Part shown: piece after piece, positions 30,652-31,482 of the stretch
Layout: each line of letters starts with the position of its first letter
Numbering within the stretch: the stretch's first letter is position 1
Source: Thalassovita sp.
Lineage (GTDB): Bacteria > Pseudomonadota > Alphaproteobacteria > Rhodobacterales > Rhodobacteraceae
Assembly: GCA_029212905.1 (NCBI GenBank)
Contig: JARGPB010000029.1
Span: forward strand, 1 to 31,482
Length of the DNA stretch: 31,482 nucleotides
Reading direction: 5' to 3'
Notes under the pieces: generated by a model
What the model was told of the DNA's origin: nothing
Database searches by the model: none
Seen by the model: only the letters and a program-made list of their open reading frames with translations
Made by a program: the position numbers and the translations under genes

Positions 30652-31134
30652 TTAGCCCGACTTCTTCATACGGTCTATCAGGTTGGTTTTCAGCACGAAC
30701 TGGTGGTACAGCGCGCCCAATACATGTAGCCCGACCAGCACCAGCAAGATGCTTTTCATGACTTCATGCGCCTCTGCGGCGGGTTCGACCAGGCCGAACC
30801 ACGCGACCGCGCCGCTGATCGGGACCAGTGCCATCAGCGCATACAGAGCCCAGTGGGTCAGATGCGCGACCTTCTGCATGGCGGGCGACTCTTCTTCGGG
30901 CAGTGGCGGAACGCCCCGTGTAAACCGCAGCACCAACCGCCAGATCACCAGCACCAGCACCGACAACCCGGCAAAAACATGCGCCGCGACCAACGGGTTG
31001 AACGCGACGTCCAGCCCTTCCTCGACCTTATCCCAGGCGTCCGACATGGGGTCATGCGCGATGAACTGGAACGCGATCAGCAGGAAAATGACCCAGTGCA
31101 ACGCAATCTGGGCGCGGGAATAATGAGTTGGCAT
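30652..31134 (-). CDS. Cytochrome b561
   Basis: Four-helix di-heme membrane cytochrome, 160 aa, expected to pass electrons from quinol to a periplasmic acceptor, or act as a superoxide:quinone oxidoreductase as reported for E. coli CybB. Histidines are placed as in the family: SRAQIALHWVIF (helix 1), AAHVFAGLSVLVLVIWRLVLRFTRG (helix 2), HLTHWALYALMALVPISG (helix 3) and VLVGLHVLGALYHQFV (helix 4). ATG 31134 with GGAGG six bases upstream is chosen over the open frame to 31218, whose extra N-terminus has no homology. The Shine-Dalgarno lies in a small TCGGA-GGC-TCCGA hairpin. Confidence 0.88.
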   Translation of the reverse strand: MPTHYSRAQIALHWVIFLLIAFQFIAHDPMSDAWDKVEEGLDVAFNPLVAAHVFAGLSVLVLVIWRLVLRFTRGVPPLPEEESPAMQKVAHLTHWALYALMALVPISGAVAWFGLVEPAAEAHEVMKSILLVLVGLHVLGALYHQFVLKTNLIDRMKKSG

Positions 31135-31265
31135 CGGAGCCTCCGAAAAATCGACAACGAAAAGCAGGGCGAACAGCCCTTCGCCCCCACATTTCCTGCG
31201 GTCTTGGGGCTGTGTCAATCACTTCGGCGGGCAAATACGCAGGTTTCGCGGGATACTCAGTCCAA

Positions 31266-31300
31266 AAACAACAAAACCGCCCCAAAGGGCGGCTTGTTGT
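31266..31300 (-). terminator. Terminator of the rRNA/tRNA-fMet operon
   Basis: On the minus strand CCGCCC (31292-31287 read as complement) pairs with GGGCGG (31282-31277) over a 4-nt loop, flanked by AACAACAA / TTGTTGTT-type complementarity and followed by a T-rich run. It lies 23 bases past the tRNA 3' end. 31135-31265 has no other supported gene. Confidence 0.8.
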
Positions 31301-31322
31301 TACAGCTTTTGGAGCTGAAGTT

Positions 31323-31399
<77 letters not shown>

Positions 31400-31445
31400 C
31401 CAACCGTTTAACATCATTTAGAGAGATTATATTTTGGTTATTACT

Positions 31446-31482
31446 AGGTTTGGCGGTGACCTACTCTCCCACGACTTAAGCC
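31446..31482 (-). rRNA. rrf: 5S rRNA, 3' end only
   Basis: The minus strand reads GGCTTAAGTCGTGGGAGAG from the window edge, then TAGGTCACCGCCAAACC, the conserved 3' end of 5S rRNA. About 37 of roughly 115-120 nt are inside the window; the exact 3' end is uncertain by a few bases. The rest of the operon would lie beyond the right edge. Confidence 0.92.

Overview
The window looks like ordinary chromosome from a marine alphaproteobacterium of the Rhodobacteraceae (Roseobacter group). This is inferred from the GC-rich coding sequence, the gene families and their order, and the rrn-linked initiator tRNA next to a 5S rRNA end. No insertion sequence, phage gene, integrase or CRISPR array was seen. 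Family names come from recognising motifs by eye; no database search was run.

Layout. (1) 1-6526, plus strand: a fatty-acid beta-oxidation block. It holds a large acyl-CoA dehydrogenase (5' end cut off), a 70-aa ribbon-helix-helix-like protein, a glutathione S-transferase, a thiolase, a cupin and a trifunctional-type FadB, and ends at a strong terminator. (2) 6577-10627: a homoprotocatechuate (3,4-dihydroxyphenylacetate) meta-cleavage cluster on the minus strand, with the dehydrogenase HpaE and two unrelated ring-cleaving dioxygenases, divergent from the MarR-type regulator HpaR. (3) 10642-15460: a sulfotransferase, an acyl-CoA synthetase, a membrane-anchored protein that resembles an M48 peptidase without its zinc site, and a secreted SPOR-domain protein. 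(4) 15527-20058, minus strand: a tightly overlapping nucleoside-salvage operon cdd-deoA-deoB-add-upp. (5) 20205-24723, plus strand: NADP-malic enzyme (maeB) and propionyl-CoA synthetase (prpE), separated by a 346-bp region with a terminator, a 12-bp tandem repeat and TTTGCAAA-type operator candidates. (6) 24792-29432: a seven-heme cytochrome with TPRs and NAD kinase (minus), glyA (plus), and a small C-terminally anchored membrane protein (minus). (7) 29521 to the end: an alpha/beta hydrolase, a 61-aa membrane protein, a cytochrome b561, and the distal end of an rRNA operon on the minus strand (5S, then tRNA-fMet, then a terminator).

Functional links: the fad block, acyl-CoA synthetase, prpE and maeB together describe acyl-CoA and C3/C4 carbon flow. 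The hpa genes would channel aromatic amino-acid breakdown to central metabolites. The deo/add/upp operon recovers bases and pentose from nucleosides.

The observations I would follow first are the tandem, structurally unrelated homoprotocatechuate dioxygenases; the apparent pseudo-M48 protein; paired TAACG-N3-CGTTA dyads just after a ribbon-helix-helix-like gene; RamB/ScfR-type sites in front of prpE; and several hairpins that would cover ribosome binding sites. No wholly new multi-gene system was evident.
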